64,000 nucleotides of DNA, taken from contig NZ_CP102509.1 of NCBI RefSeq assembly GCF_024611995.1, positions 992,001-1,056,000 on the forward strand. Direction: 5' to 3'. Positions 63,494-64,000 of this stretch are shown one piece after another. The notes beneath the pieces were generated by a model. That model worked only from the letters and a program-made list of their open reading frames with translations, made no database searches and was not told where the DNA came from. This stretch comes from Streptomyces sp. NBC_00162. GTDB taxonomy: Bacteria > Actinomycetota > Actinomycetes > Streptomycetales > Streptomycetaceae. Both the position numbers and the translations under genes were made by a program. Each line of letters starts with the position of its first letter. The stretch's first letter is position 1.

Positions 63494-64000
63494 ATGACCA
63501 TGTCACGCAGAACGATCATCAAGGGAATGGCCGCCGCGCCGTTCGTCACCGCGGCCGGCGCCGCGCTCGCCCCCGCCACCGCCGAGGCGGCCACCATCAC
63601 CCCCGGCCAGTTCACGCTCGCCGAGCGGACGTCCAACGCCTCCGGTACGTTCGCCGACCACATCGCGGGCCTGGCGCGGGCCCTGCCCCGCGCGCAGATA
63701 TCCGACGTGCTGGCCATCGCCAACCGCGACGCCACCCGCCTCTCCTCGGCCCCCGCGGGCGTGGGCGGTTTCTCGCACGGGTTCACCTGGAACACCGGCG
63801 ACCAGGACGCGGTCGAGTGGATTCCGCAAGGCATCACCACCAGCGCGGACGCGCTCGGCGCCGGTCTGTGGCCCGCGGGTGGCAAGCGGGTGGTCCTGGT
63901 CTCCTGGTACTTCGAGACCGACCCCGACGACAACGGCGTCGACGACTTCCCCATCGACAAGGGCATCCGGGTCAGCTTCGTCGACTACACCTCGGCCGCC
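63494..64000 (+). CDS. Tat-exported secreted protein (3' end outside window)
   Basis: The frame runs from ATG 63494 (ATG 63500 possible) to the window end, 169 residues visible. MSRRTIIKGMAAAPFVTAAG is a twin-arginine signal, ending near TAEAA. The mature part (SGTFADHIAGLARALPRAQI, GFSHGFTWNTGDQDAVEWIP) includes an Asp/Asn-rich segment (ETDPDDNGVDDFPIDKG). Not assigned to a family; no ribosome site is obvious. Confidence 0.8.
   Translation, partial: MTMSRRTIIKGMAAAPFVTAAGAALAPATAEAATITPGQFTLAERTSNASGTFADHIAGLARALPRAQISDVLAIANRDATRLSSAPAGVGGFSHGFTWNTGDQDAVEWIPQGITTSADALGAGLWPAGGKRVVLVSWYFETDPDDNGVDDFPIDKGIRVSFVDYTSAA

Overview
The window is a GC-rich (about 70% or more) chromosomal segment of a Streptomyces-type actinomycete. 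Third codon positions are almost always G or C, GTG and TTG starts are common, and the gene content is typical: Tat and Sec secreted hydrolases with ricin-type lectin modules, a SpoIIE-type phosphatase, ECF sigma factor, GlxA-type regulator and L,D-transpeptidase. No rRNA, CRISPR array, insertion sequence or phage module was seen.

Layout. 1-3.4 kb: a translationally coupled pair of secreted glucan-active proteins (a beta-helix protein cut by the window edge, and a GH16 laminarinase). 3.5-5.6 kb: a cyclodipeptide synthase overlapping a CYP121-type P450, the same gene pair that makes mycocyclosin in Mycobacterium tuberculosis, but with changed residues in the P450 substrate pocket. 5.6-17.4 kb: MFS exporter, PHP metallohydrolase, an HTH regulator and a divergent alpha/beta hydrolase sharing a striking operator, GlxA-type regulator, DHFR-like and VOC proteins, a bicovalent-FAD oxidase, DinB protein and a phosphoribosyltransferase-hydrolase fusion. 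17.3-22.3 kb: secreted or carbohydrate-related genes (DUF2264, a ricin-lectin protein with an aerolysin-like tail, an antigen-85-like esterase, a lipoprotein). 22.5-27.2 kb: flavin reductase, a two-RCK channel-like protein, an NmrA protein and small proteins. 27.3-32.4 kb: an elongation factor G paralogue behind a structured leader with a 24-codon upstream ORF, nitrobindin, a deacetylase and an FBP-domain (EF-G-binding type) protein. 32.4-43.3 kb: His-tailed MFS exporter, PAS-PAS-GAF-SpoIIE phosphatase, a PaoABC-like molybdenum aldehyde oxidoreductase operon, epimerase, methyltransferase and L,D-transpeptidase. 43.5-46.2 kb: acetyltransferases, initiator tRNA-Met, a VOC-ArsR-SRPBCC operon with a clear operator, and an irregular tRNA-like gene. 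46.2-55.4 kb: hypothetical protein, sigma factor plus membrane partner, PIG-V-like mannosyltransferase, tyrosine phosphatase, and an HTH-NACHT-repeat STAND ATPase. 55.4-62.5 kb: a tightly overlapping carbohydrate operon (binding protein, two permeases, D-2-hydroxyacid dehydrogenase, GH2 beta-galactosidase). 62.8-64 kb: two secreted proteins, the last cut by the window end.

How the genes work together. The best supported units are the CDPS/P450 pair, the five-gene sugar uptake and hydrolysis operon, the three-subunit molybdenum hydroxylase, and the VOC-ArsR-SRPBCC unit. The EF-G paralogue and the FBP protein are 1.6 kb apart and could act on the same ribosomal step. Six single-base deletions, all in runs of four or five G or C, break five genes; this pattern points to sequencing or assembly error rather than true gene decay, so those genes are annotated as frameshifted but possibly intact in the living organism.
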